DNA from: Parcubacteria group bacterium RIFCSPHIGHO2_01_FULL_47_10b | Lineage (GTDB): Bacteria > Patescibacteriota > Minisyncoccia > 2-01-FULL-47-10 | Direction of reading: 5' to 3' | Assembly (NCBI GenBank): GCA_001824325.1 | Contig: MHXC01000019.1 | Location: 1 to 9,632, forward strand | DNA length: 9,632 bases | Shown: positions 1-5,801 of the stretch, piece after piece | How positions within the stretch are numbered: position 1 is the stretch's first letter | Layout: each line of letters begins with the position of its first letter | Notes under the pieces: model-generated | Seen by the model: the letters and a program-made list of their open reading frames with translations, nothing else | Database searches by the model: none | What the model was told of the DNA's origin: nothing | Position numbers and translations under genes: made by a program

Positions 1-579
1 TTCAATGATCCCGACGAGCTCGCCTGTGGTGCGTATTTTGTTACGCCCGCCTTTTCGGGCTTGCACAATTGCTCGCGCGATTCTCCGACTGGCGCTCGTT
101 CGCTCCTCTCCGAATGTTGCAAAAATATGAAATAACTCTTCTTCATTCCACGTATTGATAATATCTCCGGCGGTTTCGCTCGTTTCTTTCGGGTTGTATC
201 GCATATCGAGCGGTTCATCTTTTCGGAAACTAAACCCCTTACCGCTTTCATCGACGTGCCAACTTGAGTACCCAAGGTCGAACACAATACCGTCGTACGT
301 GTGCTCATCTGTCGCCGTTGCCACCTCGCTCAACTGCTCATAGCTAGATGTAACAACCTTGACCCGATCGCCGTAGCTACGCAATGCGAGTTTCGCCTGT
401 CTGGCAACCTCGGGGTCCCGCTCGATACCCAGTACCGATGTACCCTTCGCTGTATCCAAAATGCCGCGTGTATGACCGCCGAATCCAAGCGTGGCATCGA
501 TATATCGACCACGCGCTCGAACCGACAATCCATCAATGACTTCTTGCAAAAGAACTGGTGTATGAATAATTTCGCTCAT
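1..579 (-). CDS. rsmH: 16S rRNA (cytosine(1402)-N4)-methyltransferase RsmH (MraW), 3' part missing
   Basis: This gene encodes the S-adenosylmethionine-dependent enzyme that N4-methylates C1402 of 16S rRNA in the ribosome decoding site. The visible 193 residues show the family's N-terminal HTPVLLQEVI (6-15), the SAM-binding DATLGFGGHTRGIL (28-41), the acidic GIERDP (51-56), the DLGYSS motif (101-106, usually DLGVSS) and the GFSFRKDEPLDMRY block (115-128). It is also followed by a family-typical NEEEL (145-149). Family members are about 300 residues long, so roughly a third lies beyond the left edge; the frame stays open to base 1. The ATG at 579 is chosen because HTPVLL normally lies within the first ten residues. 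It begins 25 nt after the mraZ stop on the same strand, the standard dcw order, and is probably co-transcribed with mraZ. No Shine-Dalgarno sequence precedes it. Identification is firm. Confidence 0.95.
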   Translation of the reverse strand, partial: MSEIIHTPVLLQEVIDGLSVRARGRYIDATLGFGGHTRGILDTAKGTSVLGIERDPEVARQAKLALRSYGDRVKVVTSSYEQLSEVATATDEHTYDGIVFDLGYSSWHVDESGKGFSFRKDEPLDMRYNPKETSETAGDIINTWNEEELFHIFATFGEERTSASRRIARAIVQARKGGRNKIRTTGELVGIIE

Positions 580-604
580 AACCGTACTAATAGCCGCGCT
601 GGCC

Positions 605-1036
605 TTAAATCTCTAACTCGCCCAAATGCTCCGTAATCGTATCAGTTGCCCGCTCTGTCTTATTCTTGTATTTCTCCCAATTTTCGGTATTCCAAATTTC
701 AACGCGGTTGAATAACCCTGCCACTGTCACTTCCTTGCTTAACGTCCCATACGTTCGCAAATAATCGGGAATCAAAATGCGCCCTTGCTTATCAATGTCT
801 ACGTCCATTGCACCTGCGAGCATGAGTCGTGCAAACGCCCGCGCATCTGCCCTGCTTAACGGTAGTGCTGCGAGCTTCGTTGCCAATATCTGCCATTCTT
901 TTTTCGTGTATATAAAAAGACACGAGTCCAAGCCACGTGTCACCACAGCGCCTTCCTTTAATGCCGCGCGGAACTTGACTGGTATAGCCAGCCGCCCTTT
1001 TGCGTCGATTTTGTGTGAAAACTCGCCAATAAACAT
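605..1036 (-). CDS. mraZ: Transcriptional regulator MraZ
   Basis: MraZ is an AbrB-like DNA-binding protein that forms ring-shaped oligomers and controls the dcw cluster, including its own gene. The 143-residue product has the two tandem family motifs, DAKGRLAIP at 11-19 and DKQGRILIP at 82-90, each in a swapped-hairpin half, and has the normal family length. The start at 1036 gives the usual MFIGEFSHKIDAKGR beginning. No Shine-Dalgarno sequence lies upstream (the last bases before the ATG are GCACGTTTCT). It is the first gene of the unit and rsmH follows after 25 nt. About 48 bp upstream begins a run of five TGG repeats at 10-bp spacing, the known binding layout for this protein, so negative autoregulation is likely. 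Identification is firm; the regulatory role is inferred from the family and the site. Confidence 0.96.
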   Translation of the reverse strand: MFIGEFSHKIDAKGRLAIPVKFRAALKEGAVVTRGLDSCLFIYTKKEWQILATKLAALPLSRADARAFARLMLAGAMDVDIDKQGRILIPDYLRTYGTLSKEVTVAGLFNRVEIWNTENWEKYKNKTERATDTITEHLGELEI

Positions 1037-1083
1037 AGAAACGTGCGCTATAGGTGTGCATTAGTTATCCACAGTTTCTGTGA

Positions 1084-1133
1084 GTTCTCCCCACTTTTAT
1101 CCACAATCACCCACTCGTCACCATTGTACTCCA
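1084..1133 (-). promoter_or_regulatory. MraZ operator: five TGG-headed 10-bp repeats
   Basis: Read on the minus strand, five consecutive decamers begin with TGG: TGGAGTACAA (1133-1124), TGGTGACGAG (1123-1114), TGGGTGATTG (1113-1104), TGGATAAAAG (1103-1094) and TGGGGAGAAC (1093-1084). Known MraZ boxes are direct TGGGN repeats separated by 5-nt spacers, that is a 10-bp period, so the match in period, orientation and position is close. Two repeats are TGGG and three are weaker variants. The first repeat contains the candidate -10 hexamer and the others lie just downstream, so a bound MraZ ring would block promoter opening or escape. The decamers on both sides (1143-1134 and 1083-1074) do not continue the pattern. 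Confidence 0.8.
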
Positions 1134-1150
1134 CCTGACAATAGTTGCAA
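1123..1150 (-). promoter_or_regulatory. Candidate promoter of mraZ-rsmH
   Basis: On the minus strand a -35-like TTGCAA (1150-1145) is followed after 16 bp by TACAAT (1128-1123), five of six matches to the sigma70 -10 consensus. Transcription would start near 1116 and give an 80-nt untranslated leader made largely of the MraZ repeats. A DnaA box lies just upstream of the -35 (1158-1166). The promoter is predicted from sequence only. Confidence 0.55.
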
Positions 1151-1166
1151 GGCATAGTTATCCACA

Positions 1167-1263
1167 ACTACAAATCGCCTCCGAGGTTTACTTCTCGGAA
1201 TGCGAGTGATTAAGGTGTGATTGTATTAGATCCTAAAATAACTTATTACATACTCGCTCTGTG
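1167..1263. other. Spacer with short hairpin and A+T-rich stretch
   Basis: Between the Clp-like stop codon and the DnaA boxes there is no gene. A small inverted repeat, TCCGAG (1180-1185) and CTCGGA (1194-1199) with an 8-nt loop, could fold in a transcript of either strand but is not followed by a T run, so it is not a convincing intrinsic terminator. From about 1205 to 1251 the sequence is A+T-rich. Confidence 0.4.
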
Positions 1264-3510
1264 TTACGCTGCGAGCATTGCGCGTGTCATTATAAGATGA
1301 GATCCCTTTCGAAGCTTGTCCTCGAGCACCATTTTCGCCAAAACGCTCTCAACCATATCTTGGATAACTCGCTGTAACTCTCGGGCGCCATATTCCGGTG
1401 TATAGCCGCGCTCAACCACTGCGTCAATAACGTCATCAGCAAATTCAACAGTGGCATCGTGCTCATCTAATATACGCGTCGCCGCGGCATCTAGATGCAT
1501 CCGCGCAATCATGTGTAACTGCGTCTTCTCTAATGGCTGGAATAATACCACTTCGTCAAAACGGTTCAAAAACTCGGGTGAAAATAGGTGTTCGTGCACT
1601 ATATGCTCCATGATACGCTGCTTAATCGCTGCACTATCGAATTGCTCCCGTTGATCACCACCTTGTACCGTATCATGTATCAATTCAGCCCCTGCATTTG
1701 ATGTCGCAATAATAATTGTATGTCGGAAATCAACGATGTCTTGTCGTGGGTTGATCAGTCGGCCTTCGTCTAGAATTTGCAAAAACAAGTCCCGTACTTC
1801 TTTGCTCGATTTCTCGATTTCATCAAGTAATAACAAGCAAAATGGATTCTCTCGGACTGCATTGGAAAGCGCCCCGCTCGGTTCGTCCCGTGTACCGATA
1901 AGCTGCTGCACTGCGCCGGGACCGCCATACTCCGTCATATTCATATATATGAACGCACCGTCACGTTTGTAATAATGCTTTGCAAGCGCCTTTGCAACCG
2001 ATGTTTTTCCTACGCCCGTAGGTCCAATAAACAAAAAATTGCCAATCGTATGGGCGTGCGAAGAAAGCGCTGCCTGTCGCCGTCGCAATGCATTTGCGAT
2101 CGCGGTGATCGCCACTCCTTGCCCCACAACATCTTCTTTCATTAACTTTTCCAGGTTCAATAATGTGTCTCGCACTGCCTTGTCCCCTTCCCCGATAGCC
2201 ACACCGAATCGTTCCGACAGAAACTGCTCTATATGTGATTTGGTTATTATATTTGTTTCGCCATCACGCACTGGTTTTGTTTGCAGCCAACTTACCAGTT
2301 GATCAATTAGCGTAATAACTTTCTGTGGTCGTTTGCCCTGACTTATATATTGATCTGCAAGCGTTACCAGCGCGCGCACCGATTGGTAGCTAAAGTAGAC
2401 CATATCCTCTGATCGCCGCTCAATATCGTCAATAATATCAAACAAAATAACCATGGTTTCTTCGGGCGTGGGCTCTGCAATTTGAAGCACGACAAATGAG
2501 TCATGTAACTGCTTATCCCGGGCGATAACGTCTTGCAACCCTTCGGGCGTCGTAAGGGCGATGAGTTGCAGCCGCTGTGACCGAATAAAGGGAATGATGA
2601 TTTCGGCAATCGACATTGTAGACAAACCATTTTTCACTTGCACAAACTCGTGCATATTTTCAATAACAAGTGCGATATTGCCAGCGCGCTCTGCCTCAGC
2701 GAATACAGCCCCTACTCGATCACGTAGTTGTCCCTGATTCGTGATACCTGCGAGTAATCGCTCCATATTAAGCACCATAACGCGTCGCACGTTAAGTCCG
2801 CGACTCGCAATACCTCGTTCGATTAGCCGCGTGAGCGCAAATATAAGCGCCCGCTTTCCCGTCCCCGACTCCCCTACTACCAGCGCGTTATTAAACCCTG
2901 ACTGCGTTAATATGCCTTGTAGCTGTTTTAACATCTGCTTATGCGCAGACAAATGAAAATGTGAACGCTTGGTGTCATAGACCGCAGCTGCTGGTTGGGC
3001 AAACTCATCAAGTAACGGCGTGTAGCCGCTTAACGAGCTATATCCGAGGGGTTTTTCCCGTGAAAAACGCATCAAAAAACCCTCTTTATGCTTTTCATCT
3101 TCCAAATGCCACCAGCGAGAAATCAACTGCAAGTCACGGTACTCGATATGCGCATCGTCGCATAATGTATGAAACCCTGACTCAAGTTGATACAACGCAA
3201 CCACGAGGTCATGCTCGCTAAAATTATGCCATTTTTGTTCTCGTGCCGCAGCTTCTGCCGCTTGGATCACCTGCTTTCGATGATCACGGAACAACGGCGT
3301 GAGATCAATGGTAGCAAGATCGCTTTCAGTGAGCCCGATTCTACGCACCATCCAGGCAATTATCGGATTGCCCCATACCCGCTTCGGGTCGCGAAACAAT
3401 GCCACAACTGCGCGCACCCGACGAGTGTGCTTGAGCTCAACAAAAATATATATAAGCACGAGCACAATCCACCCAATGATTGCGATAACGATCGGCATGT
3501 ACTCATTCAT
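1264..3510 (-). CDS. Membrane-anchored Clp-type double AAA+ ATPase (ClpC/ClpB-like) with degenerate first ATPase module
   Basis: The 748-residue protein starts with one transmembrane helix (about 6-24), then a single Clp-N-like repeat (about 70-125). AAA module 1 (about 190-350) has Walker A GESGTGK (213-219) but Arg in place of the usual Thr at 220. Its Walker B reads LVIEN (281-285) instead of a DE pair, and the arginine-finger region reads QLHDSF (334-339). Module 2 (about 455-740) is well kept: Walker A GPTGVGKT (496-503), Walker B LLLLDE (559-564), sensor 1 TSN (603-605), arginine finger FLNRF (647-651) and sensor 2 GAR (708-710). Where ClpB/ClpC have a GYVG pore loop after the LVG motif, this protein has a shorter segment, LIGTRDEPSG (537-546). 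No IGF/VGF-type ClpP-docking tripeptide is seen. It follows the small membrane protein gene by 15 nt, so the two probably work together at the membrane. It is ClpC/ClpB-related by descent; a protein-remodelling role is inferred and ClpP partnership is doubtful. Confidence 0.88.
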   Translation of the reverse strand: MNEYMPIVIAIIGWIVLVLIYIFVELKHTRRVRAVVALFRDPKRVWGNPIIAWMVRRIGLTESDLATIDLTPLFRDHRKQVIQAAEAAAREQKWHNFSEHDLVVALYQLESGFHTLCDDAHIEYRDLQLISRWWHLEDEKHKEGFLMRFSREKPLGYSSLSGYTPLLDEFAQPAAAVYDTKRSHFHLSAHKQMLKQLQGILTQSGFNNALVVGESGTGKRALIFALTRLIERGIASRGLNVRRVMVLNMERLLAGITNQGQLRDRVGAVFAEAERAGNIALVIENMHEFVQVKNGLSTMSIAEIIIPFIRSQRLQLIALTTPEGLQDVIARDKQLHDSFVVLQIAEPTPEETMVILFDIIDDIERRSEDMVYFSYQSVRALVTLADQYISQGKRPQKVITLIDQLVSWLQTKPVRDGETNIITKSHIEQFLSERFGVAIGEGDKAVRDTLLNLEKLMKEDVVGQGVAITAIANALRRRQAALSSHAHTIGNFLFIGPTGVGKTSVAKALAKHYYKRDGAFIYMNMTEYGGPGAVQQLIGTRDEPSGALSNAVRENPFCLLLLDEIEKSSKEVRDLFLQILDEGRLINPRQDIVDFRHTIIIATSNAGAELIHDTVQGGDQREQFDSAAIKQRIMEHIVHEHLFSPEFLNRFDEVVLFQPLEKTQLHMIARMHLDAAATRILDEHDATVEFADDVIDAVVERGYTPEYGARELQRVIQDMVESVLAKMVLEDKLRKGSHLIMTRAMLAA

Positions 3511-3525
3511 GATGCAAGAGTAGGT

Positions 3526-3918
3526 TCATGAAAATAACGGGCTCGCTAATAGCCAAACACCGTACAACGTCAGAGCAAACAGCCCAATCGGCAAGACGGC
3601 CCATGCAATCGACACAACTGCGCCTATCAGCCCAATAAACACCACCGAAATAAGCCCCCATACAATAATCATGGTTCGGATAACCATCCCCACCAACCGC
3701 GACACAACATTGAATCGAAAGCTATCGACAAATAACTTGATACTGAACCCATGCTGCTGATATCCCACCTGCATCTGCTTCCATGGCTTAAAAAAAGTGC
3801 CAAAATGCCACGAAATCGCAAAAAACCGCAACGTCAACCGCGTAAAATGCCACCAAAACAGAAACGTTGTGGGCACCGACTCCTTGTAGAACCATACAAA
3901 AAATCCGAGCATATACAT
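3526..3918 (-). CDS. Small aromatic-rich membrane protein of unknown function, paired with the Clp-like ATPase
   Basis: I do not recognise a named family. The 130-residue product is rich in Phe and Trp. The first 45 residues contain a hydrophobic segment (about 3-34) broken by charged residues. The middle (about 44-72) is more polar, with KPWKQMQVGYQQHGF. Two strong hydrophobic stretches follow at about 74-98 and 100-127, probably two transmembrane helices joined by a tight turn. The ATG at 3918 is used; a second ATG two codons later is possible. No Shine-Dalgarno sequence is seen. The stop codon is 15 nt before the ATG of the Clp-like gene on the same strand, so the two form a unit. The likely job is a membrane partner or anchor for that ATPase. 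That is inferred from context only. Confidence 0.75.
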   Translation of the reverse strand: MYMLGFFVWFYKESVPTTFLFWWHFTRLTLRFFAISWHFGTFFKPWKQMQVGYQQHGFSIKLFVDSFRFNVVSRLVGMVIRTMIIVWGLISVVFIGLIGAVVSIAWAVLPIGLFALTLYGVWLLASPLFS

Positions 3919-3937
3919 ATAACTATATCATAAAATC

Positions 3938-3961
3938 AAAGATCCGCCCACGCGGATCCTT
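3938..3961 (-). terminator. Intrinsic terminator after the basic small protein gene
   Basis: The minus-strand RNA forms a 10-bp stem, AAGGATCCGC (3961-3952) with GCGGATCTTT (3947-3938), closed by a 4-nt GTGG loop and containing one G-U pair. It is followed by GATTTTATG, a short interrupted T tract. Pairing is better on the minus strand than on the plus strand, where one pair becomes A-C. It lies 45 nt after the stop of the 55-residue gene and 20 nt before the membrane protein ATG. Confidence 0.65.
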
Positions 3962-4005
3962 GATTAACTCCAATCAAATAAAAGCTGATTCTGAACGGAT
4001 TCAGG

Positions 4006-4173
4006 TCAACGGCGTACCCTTCGTTTCTTTGAGCCTTTTCCCGTCTTGCGACGTGCTCCTTTCTTAGCGCGCTTTTTGGTAATGCGCTTCTTTTTTCCTT
4101 TCTTTTTTGTAGCTCGTTTCTTCGTTGCCTGCTTCCCTATGCGAGCTTTTCGTGTTTTCTTTTTCACTGGCAT
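4006..4173 (-). CDS. Lysine/arginine-rich histone H1-like small protein (55 aa)
   Basis: The 55-residue product starts MPVKKKTRKARIGKQATKKR and ends KKRRVRR. It has 21 lysines and 11 arginines, no acidic residue, and otherwise mostly Ala, Thr and Gly. This resembles the C-terminal tails of histone H1 and bacterial H1-like proteins such as chlamydial Hc1, so nucleic-acid binding or nucleoid compaction is the likely role; binding to ribosomal RNA is an alternative. The composition cannot form a hydrophobic core, so it is probably disordered. The start is well supported: GGAGG (4188-4184) ends 10 nt before the ATG, one of the few clear Shine-Dalgarno sites in the window. It has its own promoter upstream and a terminator hairpin downstream, so it is an independent, probably well-expressed unit. 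Function is inferred from composition. Confidence 0.8.
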   Translation of the reverse strand: MPVKKKTRKARIGKQATKKRATKKKGKKKRITKKRAKKGARRKTGKGSKKRRVRR

Positions 4174-4240
4174 GTAGTATATTCCTCCGAGTTATAAAAC
4201 GATGCCACGACTTTGCGGGGCTATGCCCGACATCTTACAC

Positions 4241-4246
4241 AGTATA
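4241..4246 (-). promoter_or_regulatory. Extended -10 promoter of the basic small protein gene
   Basis: On the minus strand the sequence TGCTATACT has the TGn extension and a TATACT -10 hexamer (4246-4241). No good -35 is seen at 16-18 bp, which fits an extended -10 promoter. Transcription would start near 4234 and give a leader of about 60 nt holding the GGAGG site at 4188-4184. A second A+T-rich hexamer, TATAAT (4308-4303), lies further upstream. Confidence 0.5.
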
Positions 4247-4313
4247 GCACAGATAGAAATTATGGTGTATAAAAATGCGTACTCTCTACGAGTAAAACAG
4301 GTATTATATCGAT

Positions 4314-4333
4314 AATTAAGGCGCAGCTTAATT
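4314..4333 (-). terminator. Weak hairpin after the HD-domain gene
   Basis: AATTAAG (4333-4327) and CTTAATT (4320-4314) form a perfect 7-bp stem around a CTGCGC loop, 10 nt past the HD gene stop. The stem is A+T-rich and no T run follows, so termination here would be weak at best. Confidence 0.3.
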
Positions 4334-4343
4334 TGCTTGCCCA

Positions 4344-4958
4344 TCAACTTTCAGCAAAGCCAAGTTTCTCGGCAGCAAAACCAAAGCCTGTTTTTTTCTC
4401 CAAAAATTCAGAATACTCGAGGTCCTTCAGTGCACAAACATATTCTTCAAGAAATTTCTTTGGAAGAAACTCCTCAGTATCCTGCAGAATGACTTTGAAG
4501 TACTCCATTTTTTTATCCTTTGGTGCGCTGAAGCGATCCCACACAAGAGCACCCTCATCTTTTAATACCTCGACCAGTGAGCGCATATTTGCCAAGGCAT
4601 CCGCGCTTTTAATGAAGTAGGCGTCTTGATTTGTTCGCAGGCGAAAAATATGTTCTGTCTTCCGTTCTGCCCAATCAGCCATTGATTTATCTTCGGTAAG
4701 TAATCCTACAAGATTTTTTACCTCACTCCCAAACTCTTCCTCTAGGTCTTCAACTGGATAGTTACAATCCTCCACGGTATCGTGAAGAATGGCAGCAGCA
4801 ACAAGTCCAGGGCTGTTTGTGTATCGTGCTACGATAATACCAACTTCTAGGGGGTGAACGACATAAGGGATTTTCCCATTGCCTTTTCGGACCTGTCCTG
4901 TATGCAGTTCAATTGCTTTCGTCAGTGCTTTTTCGACGAGATTATATGTGTTGTTCAT
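4344..4958 (-). CDS. HD-domain phosphohydrolase, (p)ppGpp hydrolase-like (small alarmone hydrolase family)
   Basis: From the ATG at 4958 the product has 204 residues. It shows the RelA/SpoT-type HD hydrolase pattern: His19 followed by GQVRKG (21-26), IPYVVHP with His35, the HD pair His59-Asp60 in AAILHDTVED (55-64), and KSADALANM (117-125) with Asp120 and Asn124. In the family these are metal ligands and catalytic residues. The usual RLHNM is ALANM here. Small alarmone hydrolases of this size remove the 3'-pyrophosphate of (p)ppGpp, but other nucleotide substrates are possible; no synthetase domain is present. The frame is open up to an ATG at 5108 with a good Shine-Dalgarno sequence, which would add 50 residues. 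I prefer 4958 because the family begins there and the extra stretch is occupied by a long terminator-like hairpin. No Shine-Dalgarno sequence precedes 4958. Confidence 0.85.
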   Translation of the reverse strand: MNNTYNLVEKALTKAIELHTGQVRKGNGKIPYVVHPLEVGIIVARYTNSPGLVAAAILHDTVEDCNYPVEDLEEEFGSEVKNLVGLLTEDKSMADWAERKTEHIFRLRTNQDAYFIKSADALANMRSLVEVLKDEGALVWDRFSAPKDKKMEYFKVILQDTEEFLPKKFLEEYVCALKDLEYSEFLEKKTGFGFAAEKLGFAES

Positions 4959-5021
4959 GGATTCTATAGTTATTTTTATTATTGTGCAGTTATCCACCTT
5001 TGTCTTCGTTCGACCTTCCCG

Positions 5022-5087
5022 AAAACAAAAAGCGGCTAAGAGATGTGATCCAGTCTGATGACTGAATGAAATCTCCCAACCGCTTTT
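5022..5087 (-). terminator. Long terminator-like hairpin in the leader of the HD gene
   Basis: In minus-strand RNA, bases 5087-5071 pair with 5044-5028 in an uninterrupted 17-bp stem with three G-U pairs. The 26-nt loop contains a smaller hairpin (CAGTC-ATCA-GACTG). The 3' side ends in GCCGCTTTTTGTTTTC, a fair T tract. It ends about 64 nt before the preferred HD start codon, so it could end transcription inside the leader. It may be an attenuator of the HD gene or the end of a short RNA made from the promoter at 5215-5242. No plus-strand gene precedes it. Confidence 0.6.
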
Positions 5088-5105
5088 GCGATTAGTCATT
5101 TGTTT

Positions 5106-5133
5106 CATCTGGCTCTCCGCAGATTTCCCAGAT
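5106..5133 (-). promoter_or_regulatory. Hairpin enclosing a ribosome binding site and start codon
   Basis: On the minus strand ATCTGG (5133-5128) can pair with CCAGAT (5112-5107). The loop holds GGAGA, a Shine-Dalgarno sequence 6 nt before the ATG at 5108-5106, and the stem takes in the first two bases of that ATG. The ATG opens a frame that runs through the terminator-like hairpin and into the HD gene. This arrangement would suit control of leader translation, but no known riboswitch class is recognised. Confidence 0.35.
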
Positions 5134-5214
5134 TGCCTACCCTATAAAAGGGAGAAACAAGCGGTCCGTGGTTGTGTGCACGAACGTCACTATTAGATTG
5201 CTAACTACGGTTTC

Positions 5215-5242
5215 AGTATAGCGAATTGGTTAAAATGAGCAA
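5215..5242 (-). promoter_or_regulatory. Candidate promoter of the HD gene leader
   Basis: TTGCTC (5242-5237) and TATACT (5220-5215) are separated by 16 bp on the minus strand. Transcription would begin near 5208 and give a leader of about 250 nt before the preferred HD start. The stretch from 4959 to 5269 otherwise holds no recognised gene, only the two hairpins and a one-mismatch DnaA box, TTATCCACC, at 4990-4998. Confidence 0.4.
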
Positions 5243-5261
5243 GCTGTTCAACGGGAGATGT

Positions 5262-5281
5262 AAAAAAGCTCAAAACGCTTT
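5262..5281 (-). terminator. Weak terminator overlapping the end of the endonuclease gene
   Basis: AAAGC (5281-5277) can pair with GCTTT (5269-5265) around a 7-nt loop that includes the endonuclease stop codon, and the T run extends to 5262. The stem is only 5 bp, so efficiency is doubtful. Confidence 0.3.
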
Positions 5282-5797
5282 GGACACTGGCAGTCCTAAT
5301 CTCTGAAGCGGTAAGTAATTAAAATAATACTGACACCCCACCGATATTACATAATCAAGTGTGTCCTTATATTCAGGTTTAGAAAACCAATCATTTAAAA
5401 TATAAATGTATTCCACTTCGATATTTAGCGGTGCCATTAATTTCTTATATTGTTTTTTCTTAAAATCGCAAGTTTGTAATTTTTCATCTACTGATCCGGC
5501 AACCTCCTGAAACTTCATCTCTATGATAAAAAGAGTATTGTTTACAATGACGTACAAAGCTTCGTCCGGCAACAGGCGTTTCGAAATAAGCTGCTTCCAG
5601 TTAATCCCTCGCGAATCCAAAAACTTATATAGGCCATACTTTTTGTAACTATAGGCAACTTCCCTGCCCTCATAATAAATGGCGTTGCCGCTTATCGAGT
5701 AACCGCTGGTCTTATCGAGGATAGATAGAATATCCCGTCCGTTTTCAAAATTAAGTCCAGTAATTGTACTCCCTCCACCTTTTCCGTATTTTTTCAT
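5270..5797 (-). CDS. Type II restriction endonuclease, PD-(D/E)XK fold
   Basis: The 175-residue product has a PD-(D/E)XK nuclease signature: Pro77-Asp78 in LLPDEALYVIVNN, then Glu93-Met94-Lys95 in TLFIIEMKF, followed by QEVAGSVDEKLQTC (97-110), a pattern I associate with short type II endonucleases. The N-terminus KYGKGGGSTITGLNFE (3-18) with Glu18 also fits this group. It starts 4 nt after the methyltransferase stop codon, the usual coupling of a modification gene and its nuclease, and would cut unmethylated DNA at the site protected by that enzyme. The recognition sequence cannot be read from the protein. No Shine-Dalgarno sequence is seen, so translation probably depends on re-initiation after the upstream gene. 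The gene is visibly richer in A+T than mraZ or the Clp-like gene, as expected for transfer. Family level is secure by context; exact subtype is unknown. Confidence 0.8.
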   Translation of the reverse strand: MKKYGKGGGSTITGLNFENGRDILSILDKTSGYSISGNAIYYEGREVAYSYKKYGLYKFLDSRGINWKQLISKRLLPDEALYVIVNNTLFIIEMKFQEVAGSVDEKLQTCDFKKKQYKKLMAPLNIEVEYIYILNDWFSKPEYKDTLDYVISVGCQYYFNYLPLQRLGLPVSKAF

Positions 5798-5801
5798 AAT
5801 A

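Larger units (their letters stand above)
1065..1166 (+). promoter_or_regulatory. Cluster of three perfect DnaA boxes
   Basis: The nonamer TTATCCACA, the strongest DnaA-binding sequence, occurs three times in the same orientation at 1065-1073, 1097-1105 and 1158-1166. Spacings between starts are 32 and 61 bp, close to three and six helical turns. One copy lies in the mraZ leader, one overlaps the third and fourth MraZ repeats, and one is just upstream of the -35 element. Three exact copies of a 9-mer in about 100 bp is very unlikely by chance. The layout suggests DnaA control of the division cluster, or less likely a replication-origin-type site with the A+T-rich stretch at 1205-1251 as unwinding region. 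Confidence 0.75.

Noticed and set aside
792..1061. 89-codon frame on the minus strand overlapping mraZ
   Set aside because: It is another reading frame of mraZ, with no family resemblance; mraZ is unambiguous.
1048..1110. GTG-started 20-codon leader peptide frame in the mraZ untranslated region
   Set aside because: It lies inside the MraZ repeats and DnaA box, has no Shine-Dalgarno sequence, and its residues show no regulatory codon run.
1065..1263. Chromosomal replication origin
   Set aside because: DnaA boxes and an A+T-rich stretch are present, but dnaA/dnaN are not visible and genes on both sides run in the same direction, so promoter control is the simpler reading.
5028..5087. Integron attC site
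   Set aside because: The long imperfect palindrome lacks the conserved RYYYAAC/GTTRRRY core pair.
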